This document shows positions 18,200 through 26,615 of a DNA stretch of 64,000 nucleotides, in pieces. The translations under genes and the position numbers were made by a program. Source of the DNA: Verrucomicrobiales bacterium (GTDB lineage: Bacteria; Verrucomicrobiota; Verrucomicrobiia; Limisphaerales; UBA11320); assembly GCA_016793885.1 (NCBI GenBank), contig JAEUHE010000065.1, forward strand, positions 1-64,000, given 5' to 3'. The first letter of the stretch is position 1. Each line of letters begins with the position of its first letter. The notes under the pieces are model-generated. The model saw only the letters and a program-made list of their open reading frames with translations, searched no databases and was not told the origin of the DNA.

Positions 18200-19465
18200 T
18201 TAGTCGCACTGGATACCATTTAGGGTGAAATCGAAGATCTGGTAGTTACGGGGATCGCCCAATGCCCGGGTGGCGTAGGCGGGGCGCAGCGGGGCGCTGA
18301 AGAGGAAGGGCACCATCTCCTCGTATCGCCCGCCATGGGAGCGCAAGCCGCCTTCGATGGCTTTGAGATCGTGATACTCGGGAGTGCGGCCCAGCACCGC
18401 ATCCCGACCAGAGCATACCACCAGATCCCCCATGCGGTCCGATGGAAGCTCCATCAATCGGGCGGCTGTGCTGCGGTCCAAAACCTCGGAGACCCCGCGT
18501 TGCTTCAGCAGCCAGGCGCTCACTTCGGCGAGGGCGGGGGCGGAGGTCAAAGCCGTCGGCACATGGACCTGAGCGAACGAGCCGAGTGCTCCATGGTGAA
18601 CGACGTAGGGATCGGTGATGGGCAAGATCACCCGGAATCCTGGGCCAAATTTTTGAACCAGCTCGCTCTCCAGGTAGAACACGTTGGGTGAACCGTCCGC
18701 ATTCTGCTTGGCATTCATCCCATGGTCGGCGGTGATGCCGAGCACTGCGCCCAGCTTCAGCATGCGGCCGATCTCGGCGTCGATGCCGGCGTAGAAATCC
18801 ACTGCTTCCGCTGCAGCCGGCGCATATTTGTGCTGCATGAAGTCGGTGGTGGAGAGGTAAAGGAAATCGGCGATCCCCTTTTCGATCAGGGCTGTGCCTG
18901 CCTTCAGCACGTAGAGGCTCGCATCGCCACTGTAGATCTGCGGGGTCGGCCCGACCAGTGATTCGACCTTCTCGATGCCGTGAGTGGGCATCGCCGCCTG
19001 GCCCGCCTTCTCGGAGGAGAAGGCGATTCCCCCCTTCTGCAGGAGGCCGGATGCAAAGATGTCGCGCAGCTTCTCCTTGGCGGTCACCACGGCGACCTTC
19101 CTTCCGGATTGCGCGGCGGCCGGGAACAACGTTTCACAGCGGAGGAACTTGGAGGAGTTCATCATGACCTCCTGGCCGATGGAGGTGTCGAAAAAGAAAT
19201 TTCCTCCGATCCCGTGCACGCTGGGGGGCACTCCGGTGACGATCGAGCTGTTGTTCACGTTGGTGAACGATGGCATTGCCCCGCGAGCGACCCCGCGGTA
19301 GCCGCTGAGGATCATGCCTTTCAGGTTTGGCATTCGATCGCGAATGAGCGCGGCGTTGAGATACTCATCGGAGGATCCGTCCAAGCAGATCACTGCCACC
19401 GGGCGAGCTGGTGGGGTGTATTGGATGCCATTGGCGGAAAACGGCTGACGCGTGGGATGGGGCAT
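18200..19465 (-). CDS. phnA: phosphonoacetate hydrolase
   Basis: Alkaline-phosphatase-superfamily zinc enzyme of 421 aa that cleaves the C-P bond of phosphonoacetate to acetate and phosphate. The expected residues are visible: D29 (ICLDG), nucleophile T68 in PSFTNVNN, D208 and H212 (TTDFMQH), D247/H248 (TADHGMN) and a late RSHGGRYEE histidine. T68 and D29 fall at the numbers I recall for the characterised Sinorhizobium enzyme, while the others are offset by three. This is not the unrelated zinc-ribbon protein also called PhnA. It is the second gene of the cluster. Confidence 0.92.
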   Translation of the reverse strand: MPHPTRQPFSANGIQYTPPARPVAVICLDGSSDEYLNAALIRDRMPNLKGMILSGYRGVARGAMPSFTNVNNSSIVTGVPPSVHGIGGNFFFDTSIGQEVMMNSSKFLRCETLFPAAAQSGRKVAVVTAKEKLRDIFASGLLQKGGIAFSSEKAGQAAMPTHGIEKVESLVGPTPQIYSGDASLYVLKAGTALIEKGIADFLYLSTTDFMQHKYAPAAAEAVDFYAGIDAEIGRMLKLGAVLGITADHGMNAKQNADGSPNVFYLESELVQKFGPGFRVILPITDPYVVHHGALGSFAQVHVPTALTSAPALAEVSAWLLKQRGVSEVLDRSTAARLMELPSDRMGDLVVCSGRDAVLGRTPEYHDLKAIEGGLRSHGGRYEEMVPFLFSAPLRPAYATRALGDPRNYQIFDFTLNGIQCD

Positions 19466-19569
19466 GGGCAGTGTTTAGGGTAATGGGTCTGGTTGAAAGT
19501 CAGGGCAGGTGGTTTCCGGTCGTGGTGGTGGTCGTGAATGCCATGGCGATGCGCGTGGGGCTTAACGAC

Positions 19570-20706
19570 TCAGGGCACCTTCAGTTCCAGTTCTCGAACC
19601 GTCTCGGCGACCGCGCCCAACAGGCCGCGCATGTCCGCTTCGAAAAGTCGCCCGATGTTCCCGATGCGGAAGAGATCAGCCTGGCTGATCTTCCCCGGGT
19701 AGATGATGTACCCCTTGTCGCTGAGGCTGCGGTAGAAGCGATCAAACGTGAAGCGGGGATCGGAGGGAAAATAGAAGCTGGTGATGATATAGCTTTGGAC
19801 CTCGGCGGGCAGATAGGAGCGGAAGCCAAGACGTTTCATGCCTTCGACGAGCACGGCATGATTTCGCTGATATCGGAGCGCGCGGCCGGCGATGCCTCCC
19901 TCCTGGTGCAGTTCGACCAGCGCCTGCTCGAAGGCCAGCAGGCTGTGGGTGGGGGGAGTGTAACGGAACTGGCCGTTTTTCTCGAATCCTTTGAGCTGCG
20001 CCACCAGATCCAAGCTCAGGCTGCGCGCCCACCCTTCACATCCGAGCAGCAGCTGACGACGGCAAATGACGAAGCTGAAGCCCGGCACACCTTCGATGCA
20101 CTTGTTGGCGGATGAGATCAGGTAATCAATCCCGCAAGCCTCGAAGTCGATGGGGATCGCGCCAAAACTGCTCATGGCATCCACGATATAGACGCGCCGG
20201 TGCTTTCGGGCCACTTCCCCGATGGGCTGGATCCGGTTCAGGACGCCTGATGTCGTCTCGCAGTGGACGGCCATGACGTGGGTGATGGCTGGATCTTGTG
20301 CGAGAAGCTGATCGAGCGCGGCGGGATCGGGCGGGGTGTCTTCGCCGGTCCGTAGCACGACGTGATCGATCTTGGCGTGCTTCAGCATGGTGGCGGCCCT
20401 TTCGCCATAGGCTCCGTTGGCGAGCACCACGACCTTACCTTGGGGAGGCACGCAGGTCAGAAACACGGCTTCCACGCCAAAAGTTCCGCTGCCCTGCATC
20501 AGCACCGCTTCCCATCCACTCTCACGGGACACTCCCGCCAGCGCGAGCAGCGCTTCGCGGATGGCGCTCACTCGCGCATTGAATTCGAAATGCCACGATC
20601 CGGCATCGTGGAGCATGGCCGACTTCACCGAAAGTGAGGTCGTCAACGGCCCGGGGGTAAACAAAGTCTTGTCTCGATCGGTCACTAGCACATCGGCTCG
20701 CTTCAT
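19570..20706 (-). CDS. phnW: 2-aminoethylphosphonate--pyruvate transaminase
   Basis: Class V PLP aminotransferase of 378 aa. It makes phosphonoacetaldehyde and alanine from 2-aminoethylphosphonate and pyruvate. Visible features are LFTPGPLTTS near the N-terminus, QGSGTFGVEA, the PLP-binding aspartate D176 (YIVDAMSSFG) and the Schiff-base lysine K202 in SSANKCIEGVPGF, a strong PhnW signature. It is the first gene of the minus-strand cluster, 104 bp before phnA. No phnX (phosphonatase), transporter or regulator lies next to it, so uptake must be encoded elsewhere. Confidence 0.95.
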   Translation of the reverse strand: MKRADVLVTDRDKTLFTPGPLTTSLSVKSAMLHDAGSWHFEFNARVSAIREALLALAGVSRESGWEAVLMQGSGTFGVEAVFLTCVPPQGKVVVLANGAYGERAATMLKHAKIDHVVLRTGEDTPPDPAALDQLLAQDPAITHVMAVHCETTSGVLNRIQPIGEVARKHRRVYIVDAMSSFGAIPIDFEACGIDYLISSANKCIEGVPGFSFVICRRQLLLGCEGWARSLSLDLVAQLKGFEKNGQFRYTPPTHSLLAFEQALVELHQEGGIAGRALRYQRNHAVLVEGMKRLGFRSYLPAEVQSYIITSFYFPSDPRFTFDRFYRSLSDKGYIIYPGKISQADLFRIGNIGRLFEADMRGLLGAVAETVRELELKVP

Positions 20707-20851
20707 AACGTGGCCCTGTTGTAGCGGGGCGGCTCGAGTTTGGGAATACTCAACTGGAGATTGTGTGTTGGATGGAACGAGGCTAGGCTGGTTTAGACCG
20801 CCTGGTCCGGCTGTTTTGTGTCAGGTGGATCCGCTGGCAGGTTCATTGATC
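20707..20851. promoter_or_regulatory. divergent intergenic region between phnW and a secreted-protein gene
   Basis: The 145-bp gap between divergent starts must carry the phnW-cluster promoter. GAGTTTGGGAATACTC (near 20734-20749) has short inverted ends and could be an operator. No Pho-box-like direct repeats or clear -35/-10 pair were recognised. Confidence 0.3.
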
Positions 20852-22348
20852 ATGCGAACGATGGTTCGATTCGGGCTCTGGATGAATGTTTCGAGTGTGA
20901 GCGCCTCTCAGCAGGCCTCCGCTCGTGAATTTTCTTCATGCTTTCCATGGGCCTCCCCGCATGGAGTTCCGCCTTCAGGCGGTCTCCGGACGGCTCTCCG
21001 TGCAGGGTTCGCAGCTCGCGTGTGCTCGGCGCTTCTCGTTTTGCTCTGCGGGTTTCCTTCTTTGCGCGCCGCCGAGCCGGTGACACGAATCAGCCTTTCC
21101 CAACAATTTGTGGTTCGCGGCGTGCCGATCGACACACCACTCGCGATTCGGCCCAGTCTAGGTAGCGATCAGATGAACCTGGAGCCGGCCACCGCCGTGG
21201 TTTCCTGCGAGCGCATCAAGGAACAGGTGTTGCGGGAGTTGGGTGCCGCCGATCAATGGAAAGGAAAGATCTATTTGCGGCTGCACCCTCGATTGAGCGA
21301 TGAGGAGCGTGTGATGGTGGATGCTCAATCGCGAGCCGAAGGATGGGTGTATTTCGTGGACATGCCCGCCTTGATCAGCCGAAGGCGATTCCTCAACTCG
21401 ATGGTGCAGATCATTCTGTTTGAGTGGGCCAATCGCGGGGCTCAAACGGTCCCGTCCGAACTGCCGCCGTGGTTGGGTGAAGGTCTGGCGGGACTGCTCG
21501 AGGCTCGAGGTATAATGAGTCTCTTTGCTGAACCCTTCAGCCGACGGATCGAGATCCAGCGCTGGGAGGTCGCTGCGTTGGAACTACGCAAGCGGTTTCA
21601 AGCCACCCCGCCGCTGTCTTTCGATCAGCTGAGCTGGCCGCTGAAGAACCCCGATGCTGCTCAGGCAGACCATTACCGGGCTTCGGCCCATTTGCTCGTG
21701 GCCGAGTTGCTCCGTATGGAAAACGGTCCGCGGAACCTGGTCGGCTTGTTGCAGGGACTGCACCAGAACCTCAACTGGCAGACGACGTTTCTACGGGCTT
21801 TCGGAGCCCGCTTTAGTCGTCTGGTCGATGTCGAGAAATGGTGGACTGTGGCGGTCATGCACTTCTTGGGTTTGGATGAGAGCCGTCGGATGGCTCCGGA
21901 GGATGTGCTGGGACAGCTTCATGAGATTCTCATCGTACCGCTTGATGTTCAGGTGAATACGAATCGCATTCTCAACGCCGCCCGGGCTACTCTTCAACAG
22001 ATCATCCCGGAATGGGAAGTGCACCGGCTGGACCCCGTGCTTTACCGCAAGATTGCTCAACTGGAAGGCCTGCAGTGGCGTAGCCCACAGCCCGTTTCCG
22101 GGCTGGTCGCGAACTATCGGGCGGTGCTGTTAGACTTCATCGCCCGACGCAATGCCGCCAGCGGCACGACCCGGAGTCGGAATGAGGTTTTGCCCAATGC
22201 CAAGATCGTGCAAAACAAAGTGATTCAATCACTTACATTGCTGGATCAGGAGCGTGTCCGGCTGGCCGCGAGTTTGCAGCCCGCCACTACCTCCGATAAG
22301 CCGGTCGGGGGTACGAATGGCGTGGCCGGACCGCCGAGGTCGCCTTGA
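20852..22348 (+). CDS. secreted protein with a gluzincin-like region lacking HExxH
   Basis: Protein of 498 aa from ATG 20852. A hydrophobic export segment (about 57-73, ALLVLLCGFPSLRAAE) lies unusually far from the start, because residues 38-44 (GVPPSGG) are encoded by a dispersed palindrome at 20963-20982. A GTG within CGCGTGTGC, about 20 codons before the mature part, would give a normal signal peptide. The middle holds PPWLGEGLAGLLEARG, like the WLxEGxA helix of peptidase-MA/M1-type gluzincins, but the preceding helix reads IILFEWANR where HExxH is expected. It may be a pseudopeptidase or scaffold. The function is not known. Confidence 0.7.
   Translation: MRTMVRFGLWMNVSSVSASQQASAREFSSCFPWASPHGVPPSGGLRTALRAGFAARVCSALLVLLCGFPSLRAAEPVTRISLSQQFVVRGVPIDTPLAIRPSLGSDQMNLEPATAVVSCERIKEQVLRELGAADQWKGKIYLRLHPRLSDEERVMVDAQSRAEGWVYFVDMPALISRRRFLNSMVQIILFEWANRGAQTVPSELPPWLGEGLAGLLEARGIMSLFAEPFSRRIEIQRWEVAALELRKRFQATPPLSFDQLSWPLKNPDAAQADHYRASAHLLVAELLRMENGPRNLVGLLQGLHQNLNWQTTFLRAFGARFSRLVDVEKWWTVAVMHFLGLDESRRMAPEDVLGQLHEILIVPLDVQVNTNRILNAARATLQQIIPEWEVHRLDPVLYRKIAQLEGLQWRSPQPVSGLVANYRAVLLDFIARRNAASGTTRSRNEVLPNAKIVQNKVIQSLTLLDQERVRLAASLQPATTSDKPVGGTNGVAGPPRSP
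20963..20982. repeat. dispersed palindrome GGAGTTCCGCCTTCAGGCGG, inside a coding region
   Basis: The perfect hairpin CCGCCT-TC-AGGCGG is preceded by GGAGTT. Identical copies occur at 25597-25616 and 62512-62531, and a near-identical inverted copy lies at about 62599-62615. Here it is read in frame as residues 38-44 of the secreted protein. Confidence 0.85.
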
Positions 22349-22382
22349 CACACCATTGACTCGTCCTATAGTCCGCCCCGCA

Positions 22383-23621
22383 ATGCACATATCTTCGTCA
22401 GTCCGCCCCGCTGCGGACGCTGTCGAAAACGCGAGGTTCGAGGCGCTTAAAGCCTTCCGGTCCGCCGGTCGTGGATTCTGGTCTCATGTTCCTGATGCTG
22501 AATGGAATAGCTGGCAATGGCAGCTCAAGAATCGGATCACCAACCTCACGAGTTTGCAGAGGCTCATGCCGACGCTGACCCCGGAAGAACTTGCCGGTGT
22601 TCAATTGGCCAATACCAAGCTGGCCATGGCGATTACGCCCTACTTTTTTAGTTTAATCGATGCAGCGGACGAAAATTGTCCGATTCGGTCGCAAGTCATT
22701 CCTCGTCTCGAGGAAACGTCCACCGCGCCGTGGGAAATGAGCGACCCTTGCGGCGAGGACAGTCACTCGCCGGTGCCCGGATTGGTGCATCGTTATCCGG
22801 ACCGGGTGTTGTTCCTGGTTACGGACCGTTGCGCCGCCTATTGCCGCTACTGCACGCGTTCCCGATTGGTGAGCAACGCGACGGGCTATGATTTCCATCC
22901 GGAATTCGACCGGCAGATTGAGTACATTGCCAAAACCCCCTCGGTTCGGGATGTCCTGTTGAGCGGGGGAGATCCTTTGTTGTTCAGCGATGAGAAGCTC
23001 GAGTTTCTGCTGAGCCGTCTGCGTGCCATTCCGCATGTGGAATTTCTTCGGATAGGCACACGCATTCCCTTGTTTCTTCCCCAGCGGATCACCCCGGAGC
23101 TGTGCTCCATGCTCAAGCAGTATCATCCGCTGTTCATGAGCATTCACTCCAACCACCCGCGCGAATTGACCACGGAGGTGCGCGATGCCTTGGGTCGTTT
23201 GGCCGATGCCGGCATTCCTTTAGGGAACCAATCCGTGCTCCTGCGGGGAGTGAATGATGATCCGTTGGTGATGAAGGCCCATCTGCAGAAGTTGCTGATG
23301 TGCCGGGTTCGCCCCTATTACATCTACCAGTGTGATTTGATCGCTGGATCTTCCCATCTCCGGGCCAGCGTGCGCAAAGGATTGGAGATCATGCAGAGCT
23401 TGCGGGGCCACACGACGGGCTATGCGGTGCCCCAGTTTGTGATCGATGCTCCCGGAGGAGGAGGCAAGGTTCCGATCAATCCGGAGTATGTGCTCCAGCA
23501 CAATGCGGATCGCGTGGTGTTTCGAAATTTTGAGGGCAAGGTGTTTGAGTATCCTGAGGCTGCCGACGGCACCCCTTTGGTGGGGGCTCCGAAGTCCAGC
23601 GAGCAGCCCGAGTGGGCCTAA
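22383..23621 (+). CDS. KamA-family radical SAM aminomutase (lysine 2,3-aminomutase type)
   Basis: Radical SAM enzyme of 412 aa that also uses PLP. The 4Fe-4S cluster cysteines are C150, C154 and C157 (TDRCAAYCRYCTR). The PLP lysine is K362 in DAPGGGGKVPINP. Both acidic residues known to bind the lysine side-chain amine in lysine 2,3-aminomutase appear conserved: the D of YQCDLIAGSSH and the D just before APGGGGK. That supports L-lysine to beta-lysine conversion over glutamate as substrate. ATG 22383 lies 34 bp after the previous stop; an upstream in-frame start would overlap the neighbour. No beta-lysine acetyltransferase or EF-P gene is nearby, so the pathway is open. Confidence 0.9.
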   Translation: MHISSSVRPAADAVENARFEALKAFRSAGRGFWSHVPDAEWNSWQWQLKNRITNLTSLQRLMPTLTPEELAGVQLANTKLAMAITPYFFSLIDAADENCPIRSQVIPRLEETSTAPWEMSDPCGEDSHSPVPGLVHRYPDRVLFLVTDRCAAYCRYCTRSRLVSNATGYDFHPEFDRQIEYIAKTPSVRDVLLSGGDPLLFSDEKLEFLLSRLRAIPHVEFLRIGTRIPLFLPQRITPELCSMLKQYHPLFMSIHSNHPRELTTEVRDALGRLADAGIPLGNQSVLLRGVNDDPLVMKAHLQKLLMCRVRPYYIYQCDLIAGSSHLRASVRKGLEIMQSLRGHTTGYAVPQFVIDAPGGGGKVPINPEYVLQHNADRVVFRNFEGKVFEYPEAADGTPLVGAPKSSEQPEWA

Positions 23622-23639
23622 GCCGAGCCTGGAATCTTC

Positions 23640-24308
23640 ATGCCGCGCGAAGCGAGTCGAGACCGGGCAGATCGCCTGAACCGGATTCTTGCGATCCTAG
23701 CCCGGACCTACCCGAACGCTTACTGCGAGCTCAACTATCGAAATCCCCTCGAGCTGTTGGTAGCCACGATTCTCTCCGCGCAGTGCAATGACAAGCAGGT
23801 GAACATTGTGACCGAGTCCCTGTTTGCCAAGTATCGAACCGCCACGGACTACGCTCAGGCTTCGCTGGAAGCTCTGGAGAACGATATTCGCCGGATCGGG
23901 CTATACCGCAATAAGGCCAAGAACATTCAGTCGGCCTCTCGGCAGCTTTTGGAGCGGCATGGCGGCGACGTGCCGCAGACGATGGAGGCGCTGACGGCCT
24001 TGGCAGGGGTGGGACGCAAGACAGCGAATGTGGTGTTAGGGAACGCCTTTGGGATCAACGTGGGTGTGGTGGTGGATACGCATGTTCAGCGCCTGTCGCA
24101 GCGGCTTGGTTTTACGCGGGAGAAAACACCCGAGAAGATCGAGTTGAGTCTCATGAAGCAAGTGCCCTCGGATCAGTGGACGGTCTTCAGTCATCGGCTC
24201 ATCTGGCATGGGCGTCGCCGTTGCATGGCGCGGAACCCGGACTGTGCTGAGTGTGAACTCGCTGAGCTGTGCCCGAGTCGGAAAGCGTCCGATCCTCAGG
24301 AAGCGTAG
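23640..24308 (+). CDS. nth: endonuclease III (DNA glycosylase/AP lyase)
   Basis: Base-excision repair enzyme of 222 aa for oxidised pyrimidines. The helix-hairpin-helix ALAGVGRKTANVV carries catalytic K127, and D146 lies in VVVDTHVQRLSQRLG. The C-terminal iron-sulfur loop has four cysteines, C195, C202, C205 and C211, in the C-x6-C-x2-C-x5-C pattern. Length and motifs are typical. It starts 18 bp after the aminomutase stop, so co-transcription is likely. Confidence 0.96.
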   Translation: MPREASRDRADRLNRILAILARTYPNAYCELNYRNPLELLVATILSAQCNDKQVNIVTESLFAKYRTATDYAQASLEALENDIRRIGLYRNKAKNIQSASRQLLERHGGDVPQTMEALTALAGVGRKTANVVLGNAFGINVGVVVDTHVQRLSQRLGFTREKTPEKIELSLMKQVPSDQWTVFSHRLIWHGRRRCMARNPDCAECELAELCPSRKASDPQEA

Positions 24309-24323
24309 GGCCCCCTGCACTAG

Positions 24324-24419
24324 CCGCAAAAAACGAAAAGAGACGAAAGAAGCAAACGGAGACAATGTGGGTGATTTTCTGAGTTCGGATACTCTTTCGT
24401 CATTTTTCGTTTCTTTCGG
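24324..24419. repeat. imperfect inverted repeat between convergent genes
   Basis: The 29-bp left arm (24324-24352) and the reverse complement of the right arm (24391-24419) agree at 23 of 29 positions. Both arms are rich in CGAAA motifs, and 38 bp separate them. It sits between nth and the minus-strand membrane-protein gene. It could be a two-way terminator or a miniature element. Confidence 0.6.
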
Positions 24420-24483
24420 CCAAAGGAGTTGTCGGGGTCGGAGGATTGTATCACCTGACCGCTCAGAGCAACGAACGGCCCCC

Positions 24484-25542
24484 TTACGTCCGCATATTGA
24501 ACAGGGCACCGAATCCCAGGCAGAACAGCGCGTTGGACGTGGCCATCGTAAAATCGTCCGTGCCCCGCGGAGACACTAGCTCGACGATGGGATTCAGGAG
24601 CGCTATTAGGGCTCCGAGCACCCACCAGGAGGTGGATAGTCCATTTGCCGCCACGAGGCTCCAGTTCAAGATCAACGTGCACACGAACGCGGCCCCTACA
24701 CCCACCCACGATTTCCGGTTGAGATCCCCCAACCCCCAGACGCGGATGGAATGCTTGCCCCAAATCGAACCAAAGATCTCGGCGGCGAAGTCCGCGGTTG
24801 CGTAGGACAGCCAAATAAAGGCGTACAGCACGGCGTAGGTGCGAGGTGGATAGAGGGTAGTGAGTTGGGATCCGATCGGGATCATGACAAACTTAAACGC
24901 GTTCCACAGCGTCCCGATACACAGCACATTTGCACGGCCGAGGATGCCGTCCAAGACTCGCGCGTGAGCCCCGTAGCACATATGTCCCAGAGGGCCGTTG
25001 CTGTGAAAGGTCAGGACCATCCACCAGCTCATGACGACGGCGTCGAGCAGGCTGGACTGAAGGCCGATAAGCAAAGAATCGGGAGAGGGGTTGTCGCGGA
25101 TTCGCGCGTAGACAAAACCAAAGCTGGCGACCACCAGGACGAGCATGCGTCCGCGTCGGCCGATCATGTCGATGATGCGGAGGGTTCGTTCCGAATGGCG
25201 GGAAAGCAGTGCTTCCAGCTCGAAATCCCGGAGGCGGTTCCCGAACACGCTTTTCAAGTCCGATTGACTGAGTCCTGCCCGCTTCAGCAGCCAATACTTC
25301 AACCCATAGAACGCGTACGAGTAGATTCCGAAAAACAGGAGAATGCCGAAAGCGAGTTGTCCGAGTTTACCCCAGCTGACCTGGGTATCGCCGAACCAGC
25401 GTCCGCCGTCCTTTCCACTGAGGAGGAGTGTGAACCAGATGGCCGTCGAAACGAGGGTATAGCCGAGGCAGACTCGAAAGACCACCCGAGCCTGCGCGCG
25501 GCGTGCGTCTTGAGGAGTGGGTGAGGGAGCATCGGGATCCAC
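24484..25542 (-). CDS. membrane protein resembling CTP-dependent lipid kinases / phosphatidate cytidylyltransferases
   Basis: Integral membrane protein of about 352 aa with some seven to eight hydrophobic segments. The C-terminal third (ATADFAAEIFGSIWGKHSI, then NRKSWVGVGAAF, then PIVELVSPRGTDDFT) follows the order of the SEC59/DGK1/VTE5 and CDP-DAG synthase group: a small-residue D-x3-E-x2-G-x3-G segment, a KSWEG-like segment, and E-x3-(S)PxGxDD/N. This suggests a CTP-using lipid enzyme but is not proof. There is no ATG start. GTG 25542, with GGGGAAG upstream, looks better than TTG 25578, which abuts a palindrome and lacks a ribosome binding site. Confidence 0.55.
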   Translation of the reverse strand: MDPDAPSPTPQDARRAQARVVFRVCLGYTLVSTAIWFTLLLSGKDGGRWFGDTQVSWGKLGQLAFGILLFFGIYSYAFYGLKYWLLKRAGLSQSDLKSVFGNRLRDFELEALLSRHSERTLRIIDMIGRRGRMLVLVVASFGFVYARIRDNPSPDSLLIGLQSSLLDAVVMSWWMVLTFHSNGPLGHMCYGAHARVLDGILGRANVLCIGTLWNAFKFVMIPIGSQLTTLYPPRTYAVLYAFIWLSYATADFAAEIFGSIWGKHSIRVWGLGDLNRKSWVGVGAAFVCTLILNWSLVAANGLSTSWWVLGALIALLNPIVELVSPRGTDDFTMATSNALFCLGFGALFNMRT

Positions 25543-25596
25543 GCGGTGAGCTTCCCCAAATGGGGGGTGCGCGGACAAGCGCGGAATTTGGGGTAC

Positions 25597-25667
25597 GGAG
25601 TTCCGCCTTCAGGCGGATGTGGCACCGGAGTGGGAAGGGACGCCGAACCTGCTAAAGCAGGAACTCC
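25597..25667. repeat. two facing GGAGTTCC-type palindromes
   Basis: GGAGTTCCGCCTTCAGGCGG (25597-25616) faces CCTGCTAAAGCAGGAACTCC (25648-25667). Reversed, the second reads GGAGTTCCTGCTTTAGCAGG, so it has the same GGAGTTCC head but a different hairpin. Together they form a BIME-like pair between two minus-strand genes. Confidence 0.8.
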
Positions 25668-25687
25668 TTACAGGGGACCGGCCCGTC

Positions 25688-26557
25688 TTACTTAGAGTAA
25701 GCGAGGTAGAGCCAGGCGAACGGGCTCGTGACCGGGAAGATGAGGCCGAGTGCGGTCAGTCCGCCCTTGCCGCGGGCCTTGGCGATCTGGATGCACCAAT
25801 AGATGCTGATGAAGATGTTCACCACTGGAAGCAGGAAGAGCACGAACATCCAGCCTTGCATGCGTGCGGCCTTGAGCAGCGGGACGAGGGAAAGCACGGG
25901 CAGCCAGATCAGGAACCCCGGCTCAGAACCCGCCTTCTGGCAAACCAGTCGAGCGGTATAACAAAAGAAGAAGTAGAGGATGGGGAAGGCCACCAGGAAC
26001 ACGGAGAAGATCACCATGGCGGACTGAGGCAGCTGCTCGCGAAGCGCCTGCAGGGACTCGAGGGTAAGACCTGACGCATTCGGGTCCCCGCCTTCGGCCG
26101 TGATCTGGGCCTTCATTTTATTCGCAAATCCCATCAGCGCCTCGTTTCCTTGCGCTGCGCTGAGAGTGCGCGAAACCACTTCGTTCAGTTTGCCAGGGCT
26201 GGCAGCAGCGGTTTTCTGCTCCGCCTCCGCCGCATCGAGATAACCCAGGCTGACCAGCAGCTCGGTGGAAAGTTCGTCGACCTTGAAGTTGGAGATTCCC
26301 TGCGGATGTCGAACGAACACATCCGAGCTGGTCCGCGAAATGACCGTGACGTTCGAGTAGGTTTTGGACCCTACTTTGAAAGTGTCGAATTTCAACACCG
26401 CTTTGGCGGCGGCATTGGTGCCCTTGGTCGCCGCGCCCCCGGTTGGCGACGTCGCTGCCGCCTGGGTCCAGCCGTTCAAAGCACCTGAAAGCAGGAGCGT
26501 CCCGCACACCATGATCCGAATGAGGCTCGTTTTCACCACTTCGTTCCATCGGATCAT
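25688..26557 (-). CDS. exported membrane protein with C-terminal DUF5684-like domain
   Basis: Protein of 289 aa. The N-terminal hydrophobic segment (LIRIMVCGTLLLSGALNGWTQA) acts as a signal peptide or anchor. An extracytoplasmic part (about 55-110) contains KVGSKTYSNVTVISRTSSDVFVRH, a short beta-rich pattern often seen in verrucomicrobial periplasmic proteins. After a linker come three hydrophobic helices (about 178-285), with WLPVLSLVPLLKAARMQGWMF and a polar loop AKARGKGG, resembling the small three-helix domain DUF5684. The function is unknown. Confidence 0.6.
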   Translation of the reverse strand: MIRWNEVVKTSLIRIMVCGTLLLSGALNGWTQAAATSPTGGAATKGTNAAAKAVLKFDTFKVGSKTYSNVTVISRTSSDVFVRHPQGISNFKVDELSTELLVSLGYLDAAEAEQKTAAASPGKLNEVVSRTLSAAQGNEALMGFANKMKAQITAEGGDPNASGLTLESLQALREQLPQSAMVIFSVFLVAFPILYFFFCYTARLVCQKAGSEPGFLIWLPVLSLVPLLKAARMQGWMFVLFLLPVVNIFISIYWCIQIAKARGKGGLTALGLIFPVTSPFAWLYLAYSK

Positions 26558-26615
26558 CGGGGCGCAAACTTGAGCCCGGGAACTTGTTGCCAGTCCGTCG
26601 GTTCCGCGCTTCCTT

